DNA of 64,000 nt from CAIQPS01 sp963721365 (GTDB taxonomy: Bacteria > Actinomycetota > Thermoleophilia > RBG-16-64-13): positions 1 to 64,000 of the forward strand of contig CAVRJE010000018.1 in assembly GCA_963721365.1 (NCBI GenBank). Direction: 5' to 3'. The translations under genes were made by a program, and so were the position numbers. The notes beneath the pieces are model-generated. The model had not been told where the DNA came from and made no database searches. It worked only from the letters and a program-made list of their open reading frames with translations. Positions 8,828-17,240 of the stretch are shown here, piece after piece (within the stretch, counting starts at the first letter, position 1; every line of letters begins with the position of its first letter).

Positions 8828-9754
8828 ATGGAATATGGTATCTACGCGGCGGTTTTCGTTCTGCTTCTTGGCAGCGTTGCACTCGTGGTCTGGGGGACGC
8901 GCAAAAGCGGTGCCAAGGCTCAGGTGATGAGCTCACTGGACAGACTCGATACGTACGACTCGCAGGCCTTCCGCCGTGCCGAGTTGGAGCAGCCGGCATC
9001 TCAGCGTCTGCTGGCTCCGGCGGTTCGAAGACTGTCTGGCGTAGCGCGGGGCATCACCCCGTCTGGTCGGATCCGGAAACTGGAGCGGAAGATCGAGTCG
9101 GCCGGCCGCCCCGGAGGCCTCGATGTGAATGGGCTCCTCGTTCTGAAATTCGTATCTCTGGCCGTGGGCCTAGTGCTTCTGGTGGCGCTGGCGGCACTCA
9201 GTGTCCTTCCACTGATCTGGTTCGTCGTGCTGGCGGTCTTCGTGGTCCTGTTCACCTACTACCTGCCCGATATCATCCTCAACTCGGCCGTAAGCACCCG
9301 CAAGCAGGAGATCGCCCGAGCTCTTCCAGATTTCCTCGACCTGCTTACCGTGAGCGTCGAGGCCGGCCTGGGGCTCGACTCGGCCATGGCCAAGATCGCT
9401 GAGAGGTTGAGGGGCCCGCTGAAGGAAGAGATCCTCATCGCGCTCCATCACATTCGCATGGGCAAGACCCGCGCGGTCGCGCTGCGCGAGCTCGCCGACC
9501 GCTGCAACGTCGACGACCTCACGACGTTCGTCACCGCCATCATCCAGGCTCAGCAACTTGGAATCAGCCTGGGGCAGGTCCTCCGAGTGCAGGCCGAACA
9601 GATCCGCACCATCCAGAGGCAAAGGATAGAAGAACGGGCCCAGAAGGCACCCGTGAAGTTGCTTGTCCCGCTGATCCTGTGCATCTTCCCGGCGATGTTC
9701 GTCGTGATCATCGGCCCGGCGGTCATCAAGATCTACGCCGCGCTGTTCGGCTAG
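8828..9754 (+). CDS. tadC: Tad pilus inner-membrane platform protein TadC
   Basis: Intact 308-aa protein of the type II secretion F family. The N-terminal helix (IYAAVFVLLLGSVALVVWG) is followed by two central helices, the conserved F domain (RALPDFLDLLTVSVEAGLGL, LREIADR-like LRELADRCNVDDL, AQQLGISLGQVLR) and a C-terminal membrane helix. It lies 13 bp after the vWA-TadB gene, with AGAGGG before the ATG at 8828. TadB and TadC together form the membrane platform on which TadA drives pilin polymerisation. It is the last gene of the Tad locus and converges on the CHRD gene. Confidence 0.92.
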   Translation: MEYGIYAAVFVLLLGSVALVVWGTRKSGAKAQVMSSLDRLDTYDSQAFRRAELEQPASQRLLAPAVRRLSGVARGITPSGRIRKLERKIESAGRPGGLDVNGLLVLKFVSLAVGLVLLVALAALSVLPLIWFVVLAVFVVLFTYYLPDIILNSAVSTRKQEIARALPDFLDLLTVSVEAGLGLDSAMAKIAERLRGPLKEEILIALHHIRMGKTRAVALRELADRCNVDDLTTFVTAIIQAQQLGISLGQVLRVQAEQIRTIQRQRIEERAQKAPVKLLVPLILCIFPAMFVVIIGPAVIKIYAALFG

Positions 9755-9756
9755 GG

Positions 9757-9802
9757 CGCGACTTCCCGTCGCGACCGCTTTCCCCAGGCGACGTGCGTCG
9801 CC
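9757..9802. terminator. Possible bidirectional terminator region, tadC/CHRD gene
   Basis: Two short hairpins lie between convergent genes: CGCGAC/GTCGCG (9757-9773) and GGCGAC/GTCGCC (9787-9802). Stems are only 6 bp and neither has a T-run, so this is a weak call based mainly on position. Confidence 0.35.
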
Positions 9803-9805
9803 CGG

Positions 9806-10492
9806 CTACCCGGTGGTCGTCGTCGCGCCCTCGCCGGTGCTTTCCGTACTGCTCGTGTCGTCCCCGGTGGTGCTGGTGGTGGTCTCCGAGATCTGACCTC
9901 GGATAGCGTCCACAGGGTTGGCTGTGGTCCCCACGCTCACGTAGGCCTTACCGTCTTTGATCAGCGCGATGAGGTCGCCGATGGTTCCTCCCTCGAGAGA
10001 CCCCGTGAAATTGGCCTCGTCGATGGTCCCCTGAGCCAGCACTCCAGAGTAGTCGGCCTTCTCGGCCGGGCCGGCGAATAACGTGTAGATCGCCGTCCCC
10101 GAGTCACCCGCCGCACCCTCGTAGATGGTCGCCACGCTCGGGGCGTCCAGGGCTTCCACATTGAGGCTGTAGTTCAACTCCCTGGCCTCGGCGTCGTAGT
10201 CCATGTTGAGGGTGCCGGTCGCGTCGGTCTCCACCGCGGGTACGGAGTCGGCGCCGGTGAGGTCGGCTTGGTATGTGGCAGCCCCCAGCGTGGTGTTGGT
10301 CGTATCACCATTCGTGGTGGTGGTCGTTTCCTCATCGCCGGAGCCACCGCAGGTGGTGACGAGGACTATGATGAGGATGATCAGCCCCAACAAGCACACA
10401 GCAGCTACCAGCCGGCGCTGTTTGATCTGCTTCTTGCGGCGCTGCCGTTGCAGTTCTCGGGGCGTCAGTTCGCGTCGGTCGTCGTTCTGCAT
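9806..10492 (-). CDS. Membrane-anchored CHRD domain protein
   Basis: 228 aa. A basic N-terminus (RELQRQRRKKQIKQRR) leads into one membrane helix (VAAVCLLGLIILIIVLVTT), then CGGSGDEETTTTT, a Thr-rich linker. The CHRD domain spans about residues 75-205 (LTGADSVPAVETDATGTL, then AYVSVGTTANPVDAIRGQI). A Thr/Ser-rich tail ends the protein. CHRD domains are extracellular beta domains related to chordin repeats, of unclear function in bacteria. The Cys after the helix is not in a convincing lipobox. It is divergent from acetate kinase over 125 bp and converges on tadC. Confidence 0.8.
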   Translation of the reverse strand: MQNDDRRELTPRELQRQRRKKQIKQRRLVAAVCLLGLIILIIVLVTTCGGSGDEETTTTTNGDTTNTTLGAATYQADLTGADSVPAVETDATGTLNMDYDAEARELNYSLNVEALDAPSVATIYEGAAGDSGTAIYTLFAGPAEKADYSGVLAQGTIDEANFTGSLEGGTIGDLIALIKDGKAYVSVGTTANPVDAIRGQISETTTSTTGDDTSSTESTGEGATTTTG

Positions 10493-10617
10493 TGATACTC
10501 TCCGCGACTCGGATGTGATTGCGCTCCAGTGTACCTGTTTTCATGCCTTATGATTAGTCCAAGCACGGGCAGAATACAGGCACAGACCGCGTCCCCGGAG
10601 GTCGTGAAGCGGCAATC

Positions 10618-11772
10618 ATGAAGGTACTGGTGCTCAACTGCGGCAGTTCGTCCATCAAGTACGAACTGCGCGACTCCGAGGCCGGGACCGTGCTCGCCCG
10701 GGACGAGCTCAGCAGGATCGGCGAACAGGGCGGTGTCGCGGACTACGAACGGGCGTTCGAGTTGATCCTGGAGGCGCTGGTCGCCCCGGATGGCGGGCTC
10801 CTCAAGGACTTGTCTGAGGTGGACGCGGTCGGGCACCGGGTGGTCCACGGCGGCATGCACTTCGCCGGTCCGGCTTTGCTCACTCGCGAGGTGATTAGGA
10901 AGATCGAGGAGTGCGCCCCTCTGGCTCCCTTGCACAATCCCCCGGCGCTGCTGGGGATCCGTGAGGCGCTGCGCGCCCTCCCCCATGTCCCGCAGGTAGC
11001 GGTGTTCGACACCGCCTATCACTCGACCATCCCCGCCAAGGCGCACGTGTACGCGCTTCCCTACGGCTACTACGAGCGTCACGGGATCAGGCGCTATGGC
11101 TTCCACGGCATCTCCTTGCAGTCCGTGACTCGTAGCGCGAACGCGATGCTCGGCGGTAGGCTGCCCGAGCTGAAGGTGATCGTGGCGCACCTGGGCAACG
11201 GGGCCAGCGTTACCGCTGTCGACAGGGGAAGGTCGGTGGACACCAGCATGGGTCTTACTCCCCTGGAGGGGCTGGTGATGGGTACCCGCCCGGGCGACGT
11301 GGACCCCGGAGCGCTTCTGTACCTCATGCGCGAGATGGGGCTGACGGCCGAGGAAGTGGACCACGCGCTCAACAAGGAGAGCGGGCTTTTCGGGGTATCC
11401 GGCGTCAGCAACGATATGCGGGAAGTCCTTGCCGCCGCAGCGGTGGGGGACGAGCGGTCCCGGCTGGCCCTGGACATCTACTGCTACCGGCTGAGGAAGT
11501 ACGTCGGCGCCTACGCGGCGGCCCTGGGCGGGCTGGACGTGCTCGTCTACACCGCGGGCGTAGGAGAGAATAGCGCGGCCATCCGGGCTGCGGCGTGCGA
11601 GGGTCTCGGCTTTCTCGGTATCGACCTGGACCAGGGGGCGAACGCGAAGGCGCGAGGCGTGGCTGCCGACATCAGCGCCGCGGGCTCGCGCGTCAAGGTT
11701 TTGGTGGTGCCCACCGACGAGGAACGGGTGATCGCCGACGAGACCGTGGCGGTGGTGACGCGCAGCCGCTGA
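10618..11772 (+). CDS. ackA: Acetate kinase
   Basis: 384 aa, intact. It catalyses acetyl phosphate + ADP to acetate + ATP, or the reverse, in the cytoplasm. Family landmarks are all present: VLNCGSSSIKYEL at the N-terminus, GHRVVHGG (Arg74), VFDTAYH (Asp131), YGFHGIS (His163), HLGNGAS, and MGTRPGDVDPG with Arg224. The C-terminal half has DVLVYTAGVGEN. No pta is next to it in this window, so the acetyl-phosphate partner enzyme must be elsewhere. It faces the CHRD gene divergently and is followed after 65 bp by a nitroreductase. Confidence 0.95.
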   Translation: MKVLVLNCGSSSIKYELRDSEAGTVLARDELSRIGEQGGVADYERAFELILEALVAPDGGLLKDLSEVDAVGHRVVHGGMHFAGPALLTREVIRKIEECAPLAPLHNPPALLGIREALRALPHVPQVAVFDTAYHSTIPAKAHVYALPYGYYERHGIRRYGFHGISLQSVTRSANAMLGGRLPELKVIVAHLGNGASVTAVDRGRSVDTSMGLTPLEGLVMGTRPGDVDPGALLYLMREMGLTAEEVDHALNKESGLFGVSGVSNDMREVLAAAAVGDERSRLALDIYCYRLRKYVGAYAAALGGLDVLVYTAGVGENSAAIRAAACEGLGFLGIDLDQGANAKARGVAADISAAGSRVKVLVVPTDEERVIADETVAVVTRSR

Positions 11773-11837
11773 CGGCCTGCATGCTACTATCCGAGCGCAC
11801 CGGACCCGTCGAGTGCCTGCCCAAGAAGGAGAACGTG

Positions 11838-12435
11838 ATGGAGTTCAAGGAGTTGCTGACAAAGCGATATGCGACGAAGCTTTTCCAGCCCAAGGCAGTG
11901 CCCGAAGAGACGGTGCAGGAGCTCCTGGAGATGGTCCGGCTGGCCCCTTCGGGCCTCAATGTCCAGCCGTGGCGCATCAAGGTCGTCGGCGACGCCGAGA
12001 CCAAGGCGAAGCTGTCGCCGGCCACGCACGACGAGGCGCAGATCAACAGTTGCTCGCATCTGCTCGTGTTCTGTGCCGACATCGACTGGGCGGCCCTGAC
12101 CCAGCGGTTGGGCCGGGCGATGAAGGAACGGACCGTGCCGGACATGATCTGGGCGAAGGTCATGGGCATCGCCGACGAGATGGCGCAGGAACCCGAGCCG
12201 GAACTGCGGGCATGGATCACCGGTCAGGCGTATATCGCCGCCACGTACGGGCTGCTGGGCGCGCAGGCCCTGGGCCTCGATTGCTGCCCGATGACCCACT
12301 TCGAGCCGCGGCGAATACTCGCGGATCCTGGGACTGCCTGAGAACATCGTCCCGGTGGTTCTCCTCCCGGTGGGCTACGCGGCCGACGAGGCGCGGCCGA
12401 AGTGGCGCTACCCTCTGGGAGACATCCTCATCTAG
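11838..12435 (+). CDS. Nitroreductase family protein (one frameshift near 12310)
   Basis: FMN-dependent NAD(P)H oxidoreductase of the NfsB/NfnB type, about 198 aa once the shift is repaired. Landmarks are the N-terminal LLTKRYATKLFQPKAVPEET, the FMN-phosphate segment RLAPSGLNVQPWRIKVV, YIAATYGLLGAQALGLDCCPM, and the tail LPENIVPVVLLPVGY ending in PKWRYPLGDILI. The shift lies in CGAGCCGCGGCGAATAC, between HFEP and the IRGILGLPEN segment. AAGGAG precedes the ATG at 11838. The physiological substrate is unknown; such enzymes reduce quinones, flavins or nitro-compounds. Confidence 0.87.
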
Positions 12436-12445
12436 GCCGCATGCG

Positions 12446-13109
12446 TCAGCGGGCCCTGCCCATCAGATAGCCCCCGAAAGACATGGTCCAGACGAGGATC
12501 GGGTAGGCGACCCACCGCTCGATCCCGCCCAATGCCGAGGCCGGCCATAGGAGCTGCTGTCGCCCAGGATCATGTAGAGCACGAGCGCATAGCCAGCGAG
12601 ATCACGCCCAGGATGGTCGAGACGGACGCTGAAGGGCGGGGTCTGGACGGTCCGGGAGACGATCGCGGCCAGTCCTCCGGCGGAGAAGATCAGCAGGGCG
12701 AAGAGCGCATGGATGGTCCCGTAGTTGCCCGGAAACACGCCCACGCCCAGGATCCCCACGCCCGTCAGACCGGTGAGGATGGCCACGGCTACCCGGCGGA
12801 AGCCCCTCTGCCAGGCAGAAGGCCGCCGCGAGCGACCAGCAACCCCGTGACGATCATCGCGACATTGAAGACGGTGGCCGAAGGCTTCTCGATGACGCTG
12901 TCCGGTGGCTCCGTCGCCCCCAGGTCGCTTATGGCGTTCTTGGATGTACTGTAGCCCTCGGGGTAGAGCGCCTCGGCCGTGATGATGCCCATGAAAGCGA
13001 TGAAGCCGGCGAGCAGGAGCAGGACTCCGGCCGCCGCGAGGAATCGCGGCCGTAGCAGGCGGCGCTCGGCCCGGGCCTGCGTGATCTGGTCCGTCGACGT
13101 GGCACTCAT
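12446..13109 (-). pseudogene. DUF998 family membrane protein (frameshifted)
   Basis: Multi-pass membrane protein. The first frame gives a cytoplasmic start, then FLAAAGVLLLLAGFIAFMGIITAEALYPEGYS and KNAISDLGATEPPDSVIEKPSATVFNVAMIVTGLLV, which match the DUF998 pattern of a conserved extracellular loop after helix 1. Further helices (VAVAILTGLTGVGILGVGVFPG, ALFALLIFSAGGLAAIVS) continue in another frame after a shift near 12810. More shifts near 12625 and 12545 lead to IERWVAYPILVW and FGGYLMGRAR, ending at 12446. Function is unknown. It converges on the nitroreductase gene. Confidence 0.7.
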
Positions 13110-13273
13110 GGCGACACCCTACGTCACAACCCATCGCCCGCGCAAGACGACGGAGAGCAGGAGGGGCACTTTGCGCGGGACGTTGGGCGCACGCCGGAAT
13201 GACACACGATGGCCGAAAGGACAGCCGCCCGGCCCCCGGGTGCGGGGGCCGGGCGGCCGCCCGGGTCAGACGG

Positions 13274-13765
13274 CTACTGCGCCGCGGTCGTAGGGGTCGT
13301 CGCCCCCGTTCCACCGGCGCCGGCCGGTCTGCCGCCAAGCCCAGGAAGAGTCCCGATCTGGATCTGGGTGGCGGTGACGGTACCGTCGGAGTTCGTGGCC
13401 CCGATGACGGTCACGTCCTTGCCTACCGCGAGGTCCGAAGCAGTACCGGTCTGGGCCACGGCGATGGTCGCGGACCCCGGTATCAGGATGATCTTGGTGC
13501 TGCCGTCATCCAGTTTCACGGTGATGCTGCCGCTGTCCTGAGCGATGATGTTGCCCCGGGTGAAGCCTCCGGCAGCGTTGCCTCCTGCGGGGCCCGGGAA
13601 TCCACCTCCGCCGCCCGGGAATCCACCTCCGCCGCTCTGGAGCGCCGCTATCGCTTGCTCCGGCGTGATTGTGCCGCCGCCGCCCGCCGCTTTGCCGCCG
13701 AAGAAACCGCCCACTCCTACGGCGATCACCACGATTGCCACGACCACGATCAACCATGGTTTCAT
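13274..13765 (-). CDS. DUF5666-like extracytoplasmic protein with Gly-rich linker, efflux operon member
   Basis: 163 aa from the ATG at 13765, which has GGAGGG upstream; an upstream in-frame start would add a non-hydrophobic stretch. One N-terminal membrane helix (WLIVVVAIVVIAVGVGGFFGG), a linker with GGGGFPGGGGGFPG, then a beta-rich DUF5666-like domain (ITVKLDDGSTKIILIPGSAT, LAVGKDVTVIGATNSDGTVT). A Pro/Ala/Thr-rich tail follows. It is the last gene of the MacB-type operon, 54 bp after the permease stop. The adaptor gene of the same operon also ends in a GGGGFPGGGG stretch. Role unknown; possibly a periplasm-side accessory protein. Confidence 0.7.
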   Translation of the reverse strand: MKPWLIVVVAIVVIAVGVGGFFGGKAAGGGGTITPEQAIAALQSGGGGFPGGGGGFPGPAGGNAAGGFTRGNIIAQDSGSITVKLDDGSTKIILIPGSATIAVAQTGTASDLAVGKDVTVIGATNSDGTVTATQIQIGTLPGLGGRPAGAGGTGATTPTTAAQ

Positions 13766-13819
13766 CTGCAGACCCTCCATTCTGGGGCGTGGACTCGGCG
13801 CCCCGGCCTCTTCCAAGGA

Positions 13820-15055
13820 CTATTCATAACGCAGTGCTTCTATCGGGTTGAGCCCGGCCGCCCGCCTGGCGGGGTAGTAGCCGAACACGATGCCTATCAG
13901 CGCTGACACCCCGAAAGCCAGGATCACGGAGAAGGCGGTCACCTGGGAGCTGTAGCCGGCGAACTTCTCCAGAGCCATGGCGACCAGCACGCCCAAAACG
14001 ACGCCGATGATCCCGCTCGAGAAAGTGAGAACCACCGCTTCCACCAGGAATTGCACGCTTACGTCGCGCCTCTTGGCCCCGATGGCCTTGCGCAATCCGA
14101 TCTCCCGGGTGCGCTCGGTGACGGTGGTCAGCATCATGTTCATGATCCCGATGCCGCCGACGATGAGCGATATGCCGGCGACTGCCGCCAGGAGCAGGGT
14201 CAGGGTCTTGGTGGTCGACGACAGGCTGGCGGCCAGGTCGGCCTGGTTGAGCACCAGGAAGTCGGCCGCCGCCGAGTCGGTGATCTTGTGCCGGGAGAGG
14301 AGCAGGTCGGTGATGTCGGTCTGTACCTGGGCCATGGCGTCCTGGCTCGCCGCTTTGACGCCAAGGCTGGACACGTACTTATTCTGCCCGGCCAAGAGCC
14401 TTTGGCTGGCCGCCAGAGGTACATAGATGGCGTCATCCGGGTTTTGGAAGCCAGTGCCGCCTTTGCTCGCGGCCACACCGATCACTGTGAAGGCTAGGCC
14501 CTTGATCCGGATCGTCTGGCCGACGGGGTCGGTCCCCCCGCTGGCCGGATCGCCGAAGAGGTCGGTAGCCGTTGTCGACCCAAGTACGGCCACCCGGGAG
14601 GCGTTCTCGCTCTGGACGTCGGAGAAGAACGAACCATTCGCGATGTCTATCTTGTGCACCTCGGTGTAGGCGGGGACTGTCCCGATCACCTGCGTGTTGG
14701 TGTTTCCAGATGTGGCCACCACTTGGTAGCGTCCATCAACCTCGGGGGCGATGGCCGCTATCTGGCCGACATCGGTGGCGATCGCGCCCACATCTCCCAC
14801 CGTCAGCGTGCGGGCGCTCCCGCGCCCGCCGCTGACCGGTCCGGCCGACCTGCTGAAGCCGGGGGCGACGGTGAGCAGATTGGCGCCGGTCGACTCGATG
14901 CTTGAGGTGATCGAGTTGGTGCTGCCCGTGCCTATGGCGAGCAAGGTGATGACCGAGGCGATGCCGATGACTATGCCAAGGACGGTGAGCCCTGACCTGA
15001 CCTTGTTCGCGGAGATCGCTCGGAATGCTTCGGTGAATATGTCGCCGAGTTTCAT
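13820..15055 (-). CDS. MacB-type ABC transporter permease (FtsX family)
   Basis: 411 aa, intact. N-terminal helix in an FtsX/MacB layout (ALRAISANKVRSGLTVLGIVIG type), a large extracytoplasmic MacB periplasmic core domain (about residues 45-270), then three C-terminal helices including LLLAAVAGISLIVGGIGIMNMML and the conserved cytoplasmic loop RTREIGLRKAIGAKRRDV. The start ATG overlaps the ATPase stop by 4 bp (ATGA), so the two are translationally coupled. With the ATPase and adaptor it should form a tripartite-like pump that extracts lipophilic molecules or peptides from the membrane. Substrate unknown. Confidence 0.92.
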   Translation of the reverse strand: MKLGDIFTEAFRAISANKVRSGLTVLGIVIGIASVITLLAIGTGSTNSITSSIESTGANLLTVAPGFSRSAGPVSGGRGSARTLTVGDVGAIATDVGQIAAIAPEVDGRYQVVATSGNTNTQVIGTVPAYTEVHKIDIANGSFFSDVQSENASRVAVLGSTTATDLFGDPASGGTDPVGQTIRIKGLAFTVIGVAASKGGTGFQNPDDAIYVPLAASQRLLAGQNKYVSSLGVKAASQDAMAQVQTDITDLLLSRHKITDSAAADFLVLNQADLAASLSSTTKTLTLLLAAVAGISLIVGGIGIMNMMLTTVTERTREIGLRKAIGAKRRDVSVQFLVEAVVLTFSSGIIGVVLGVLVAMALEKFAGYSSQVTAFSVILAFGVSALIGIVFGYYPARRAAGLNPIEALRYE

Positions 15056-15819
15056 GCCGGCTTCTCCGCCCGCCCGTGCCCGTTGACGCTGTCGCTCACG
15101 ATGAGGCCGTCCTGCACTCGGATGGTCCTCTGGGCATGTTCGGCGACTGAGGACTCGTGCGTGATCAGCACGATGGTGTGCCCTTCTGCATGAAGCCTGC
15201 CGAAGGCTTCGAGGATCACCTCTCCAGTCTTGGTGTCGAGGTTGCCGGTAGGCTCGTCCGCCAGGATTAGGGCGGGATCGTTGATCAGGGCCCGGGCTAT
15301 GGCCACCCTCTGTATCTGTCCTCCGGAAAGTTGATTGGAGAGATGCGACCAGTGGGACTCCTCCAGTCCCGCCGTGCGGAGGGCCTGCTCGGCCCGCGCC
15401 TGGCGCTCCTGCCGAGCGACCCCTGAATAGACCAGGGGAAGGACAGCGTTACGGATAACGGTTGCCCTCGGAAGCAGGTTGAACGACTGGAAGACAAAGC
15501 CGATGCGGGTCCGCCGGATGTCGGCGAGTTTGTCGTCGGACAACTCCGATACGTCCTGGCCCTCGAACCAATACCTGCCACTCGTGGGGGTGTCGAGCGC
15601 GCCCAGAATGTGCATGAGGGTAGATTTCCCGGAGCCGGACGGACCCACGATCGCGACGTACTCGCCTGAGGCTATATCCAGACTGACTCCTGCCAGTGCG
15701 ACGGTCTCTGCGACGCCGGACGAGTAGACCTTGAACAGGTTCTCGCACCGGATCATGGGCATGCTGTCTGCCAGCACCCCGTCCTTCATGACCGGGTTAT
15801 CGGCTACGTGCGCCTGCAT
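15052..15819 (-). CDS. MacB/LolD-type ABC transporter ATP-binding protein
   Basis: 255 aa, intact. Walker A is GPSGSGKSTLMHILGALD, the Q-loop is VFQSFNLLP, the signature is LSGGQIQRVAIARAL, Walker B is LILADEPTGNLD, and the H-loop is VLITHES. The N-terminal 20 or so residues precede the usual family start (MIRCENLFKVY), so an internal start at the second or third Met is possible. Its ATG overlaps the adaptor stop by one base (TAATG) and its stop overlaps the permease start, which makes one tightly coupled operon. Confidence 0.93.
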   Translation of the reverse strand: MQAHVADNPVMKDGVLADSMPMIRCENLFKVYSSGVAETVALAGVSLDIASGEYVAIVGPSGSGKSTLMHILGALDTPTSGRYWFEGQDVSELSDDKLADIRRTRIGFVFQSFNLLPRATVIRNAVLPLVYSGVARQERQARAEQALRTAGLEESHWSHLSNQLSGGQIQRVAIARALINDPALILADEPTGNLDTKTGEVILEAFGRLHAEGHTIVLITHESSVAEHAQRTIRVQDGLIVSDSVNGHGRAEKPA

Positions 15820-17030
15820 TAGAATCCCTGCGGGGGTCCGCCGCCCTGGAAGACTCCGCCGCCACCCGGGAAGCCGCCCCCGCCCGCTGCGGTGGTGTTC
15901 GTGGTGGCGTTGGGATCGATCGTCTTGATGATCACCTCTTGCCCCTCGGCGAGACCGCTTATGATCTCGGTGTAACTGTCGGTCGAGATGCCTACCGTGA
16001 CCGTCTGGTTGACCGGCGTGCCGTTCTGAAGGATCTGCACGTAGCTACCGCTCGTCGAGGTCTTGACCGCCGCATTGGGCACAGCCAGCACGTCCGGCCG
16101 GATCTCGGTGAGGATGCTGGCCGAGACGGTCATGCCTCCTTTGACGGACGGGTCCATGACGTCCGGAGTGATGACTACTTTGTAGGAGACCACTCCTTGG
16201 TCGTTTGTGCCGGTGGCGTCCACGCGGGTTACCTTGCCGGAAAGCGTAAGGTCAGGGAGGGCATCGAAGATCAGGACCGCTTTCTGCCCCACCTTGACGC
16301 CTCCGATGTCGGATTCGGTAAGAGTGGTTGTGACCTGGAAAGACTCGAGGTTGGTGAGGGTCATCGGGGCAGAATCAGCGGCGGCGCCCGTTGAGGCGGC
16401 GATCGTGTCACCGTTCTCAATCGAGAGAGCGGTGACCACTCCGGACTTGGGAGCGGAGACCGTCCGGGCGGCAGCGCTGTCCTTGGCATCCTGCAGGTCG
16501 AGTGCGGCCGCAGTCACCTTGTTTTCAGCCGTGACGACGGAAAGCTCCGCGCTCGTGATGTCCTGTCTTGCCGACTTGATTTGCAGAGCGGTGTGGCTCC
16601 GGTTATAGAGATCAGAGAGTGTCTTCTTGGCGTTTAGCACGCTCACCTTAGCCTGCTCGACTCCTAGGACCGCCTTGTCGTAGGCGTTCTGCGCGTCAGA
16701 GACGGCCACGTCGAGATGCGGGTTGTCGAGCGTGAAGAGGACCTGACCCTTTTCAACCGCGTCTCCCACTTCAACAGACAGACCTGTAACGTCGCCCGAC
16801 ACGGCCGGACTGATCGACGCGGTATCGGACAACTCCGCGTTGCCGGTGCCTGCTATCGAGGAGGTGAGGGTCATCTTCTCGACTGTCCCGGTAGTGTAGG
16901 TCACCGCCGCCTCGGCATTGCCCGAGACGCCGCGATACACGAAGAAGGCCACGAGCGCGAGAACCACGATGCAGACGACAGTCAGCGTCACTTTGCTGCG
17001 TCTGGTCCTGAAACGTTTCGTCTTTGCCAT
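15819..17030 (-). CDS. HlyD/MacA-type efflux adaptor subunit
   Basis: 403 aa. Basic start, then one membrane helix (VTLTVVCIVVLALVAFFVYRG). A biotinyl-lipoyl-like domain follows (ISPAVSGDVTGLSVEVGDAV, LFTLDNPHLDVAVSDAQNAYDKAV), then a coiled-coil hairpin (about residues 105-190), the second lipoyl half (VSAPKSGVVTALSIENGD) and beta-barrel domains. It ends with a Gly-rich tail containing GGGGFPGGGG. First gene of the four-gene efflux operon; it connects the permease to the outside or envelope. The 210-bp gap to the divergent operon at 17241 holds its promoter, which I could not define. Confidence 0.9.
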   Translation of the reverse strand: MAKTKRFRTRRSKVTLTVVCIVVLALVAFFVYRGVSGNAEAAVTYTTGTVEKMTLTSSIAGTGNAELSDTASISPAVSGDVTGLSVEVGDAVEKGQVLFTLDNPHLDVAVSDAQNAYDKAVLGVEQAKVSVLNAKKTLSDLYNRSHTALQIKSARQDITSAELSVVTAENKVTAAALDLQDAKDSAAARTVSAPKSGVVTALSIENGDTIAASTGAAADSAPMTLTNLESFQVTTTLTESDIGGVKVGQKAVLIFDALPDLTLSGKVTRVDATGTNDQGVVSYKVVITPDVMDPSVKGGMTVSASILTEIRPDVLAVPNAAVKTSTSGSYVQILQNGTPVNQTVTVGISTDSYTEIISGLAEGQEVIIKTIDPNATTNTTAAGGGGFPGGGGVFQGGGPPQGF

Positions 17031-17162
17031 GGCACCTCCAGGCTGCGGCAGGGATCGTGAATCCTACATCCGCGCAATAACCCTAGTGGGAAGACCATAA
17101 GGAAGGCGTAAGGCGCCGGCGCGCGGGTGTCCGGCAGCGTCTCGCTGGAATGAAGTTGCCTA

Positions 17163-17192
17163 TTGCGTCGCGGCGGCGATTGGGCATATAGT
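17163..17192 (+). promoter_or_regulatory. Probable sigma-70-type promoter of the saccharopine-dehydrogenase/ALDH/importer operon
   Basis: TTGCGT (17163-17168), an 18-bp spacer, then TATAGT (17187-17192). Transcription would begin near 17199, inside or just before the palindrome at 17203-17220. The ATG of the first gene is at 17241. Confidence 0.55.
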
Positions 17193-17202
17193 GGTGGTGA
17201 GT

Positions 17203-17220
17203 TAACCGACCGGTTGGTTA
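17203..17220. promoter_or_regulatory. Palindromic operator, probably for the TetR regulator at the operon end
   Basis: TAACCGACC/GGTTGGTTA is an 18-bp inverted repeat with one mismatched pair. It lies just downstream of the TATAGT box, where a bound repressor would block initiation. The only TetR gene of this window ends the same operon (24878-25553), so autoregulation is likely. Base pattern and length fit TetR-family operators; direct binding is inferred. Confidence 0.7.
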
Positions 17221-17240
17221 CTGTCCTTCGGGGGGAGCCC

